Assembly (NCBI RefSeq): GCF_008245225.1
Contig: NZ_VTAW01000019.1
Coordinates: 18,747 to 82,746, forward strand
DNA from: Natrialba swarupiae
GTDB lineage: Archaea > Halobacteriota > Halobacteria > Halobacteriales > Natrialbaceae
Length of the DNA: 64,000 bases
Reading direction: 5' to 3'
Shown: in pieces, positions 63,992-64,000 of the stretch
How positions within the stretch are numbered: the first letter of the stretch is position 1
Layout of the letters: every line of letters starts with the position of its first letter
Notes under the pieces: generated by a model
The model's database searches: none
What the model was told of the DNA's origin: nothing
What the model saw: the letters and a program-made list of their open reading frames with translations, nothing else
Made by a program: the position numbers and the translations under genes

Positions 63992-64000
63992 ATGGTCGAG
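63992..64000 (+). CDS. start of a gene cut by the window edge
   Basis: ATGGTCGAG at the right edge is preceded by CTAATTTGC about 27 nt upstream, as expected for a leaderless transcript. Only three codons are visible, so nothing can be said about the product. Confidence 0.35.

Noticed and set aside
1..64000. tRNA or rRNA genes
   Set aside because: I looked for T-loop-like GTTCGAATC patterns and rRNA stretches and saw no cloverleaf; a covariance search would settle it.

Overview
The window is a high-GC haloarchaeal chromosome segment, most like the Natrialba/Natrinema/Haloterrigena group (class Halobacteria). The proteins are strongly acidic. Exported lipoproteins carry twin-arginine signals with a lipobox, one surface protein ends in a PGF-CTERM tail, and several genes have a TATA element about 27 nt upstream of a leaderless start. 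Three regulators end in the bacterio-opsin-activator HTH-10 domain, and the replication proteins are the archaeal RPA/RPAP set. I see no rRNA, tRNA, CRISPR array, prophage or complete transposon. Most of the window is ordinary chromosome, with a few decayed stretches.

Layout: 1-6 kb has the 3' end of a GTPBP1-like GTPase gene, a decayed strip with an alcohol dehydrogenase remnant, an acidic protein, a YihY-type membrane protein, a CAP-domain protein, a half-size lycopene-cyclase-domain protein, and a four-CBS protein with a ribosome-hibernation-like (HPF) C-terminus. 6-12.5 kb is a tightly overlapping dipeptide/oligopeptide ABC operon (lipoprotein, two permeases, two ATPases). 12.6-20.5 kb holds a DUF7344-type regulator, an EamA transporter, CDC48, methenyl-H4MPT cyclohydrolase, a copper chaperone, a thiamine-binding-type protein and a HalOD1 protein. 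20.5-28.4 kb has two Bat-type regulators, a stress protein, and a Sco1-TlpA-CcdA set for copper/thiol handling outside the membrane. 28.5-31.1 kb is trehalose synthesis (otsA-otsB).

31-39.8 kb holds a winged-helix regulator, an exported zinc protease, a third Bat-type regulator, a three-gene cluster resembling a rebuilt Efe iron system (Dyp-type peroxidase homologue, His-rich iron-transport lipoprotein, PGF-CTERM cohesin-like protein), and menB. 40-44 kb has dnaK without grpE or dnaJ beside it, a membrane protein and a type-II NADH dehydrogenase-like flavoprotein. 44.5-48.6 kb is a biotin-dependent acyl-CoA carboxylase operon (pccB-pccX-pccA). It abuts a branched-chain amino acid uptake locus at 48.7-54.9 kb (livK and livHMGF, with a frameshifted HD-domain gene between). 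Import of valine/isoleucine and carboxylation of the propionyl-CoA made from them would therefore sit side by side. 55-59 kb is the rpa-rpap-phosphoesterase operon. 59.8-62 kb has three UspA genes, and 62.3-63.9 kb an ABC1/UbiB-type kinase.

The least ordinary material is between genes. A dispersed hairpin of about 67 nt occurs in two copies with one compensatory base-pair change. A nine-base word occurs five times, always at gene ends or between genes. Several local tandem duplications lie at gene ends. There are also gene remnants: alcohol dehydrogenase, a cupredoxin-like fragment and a zinc-ribbon gene with a shifted frame.
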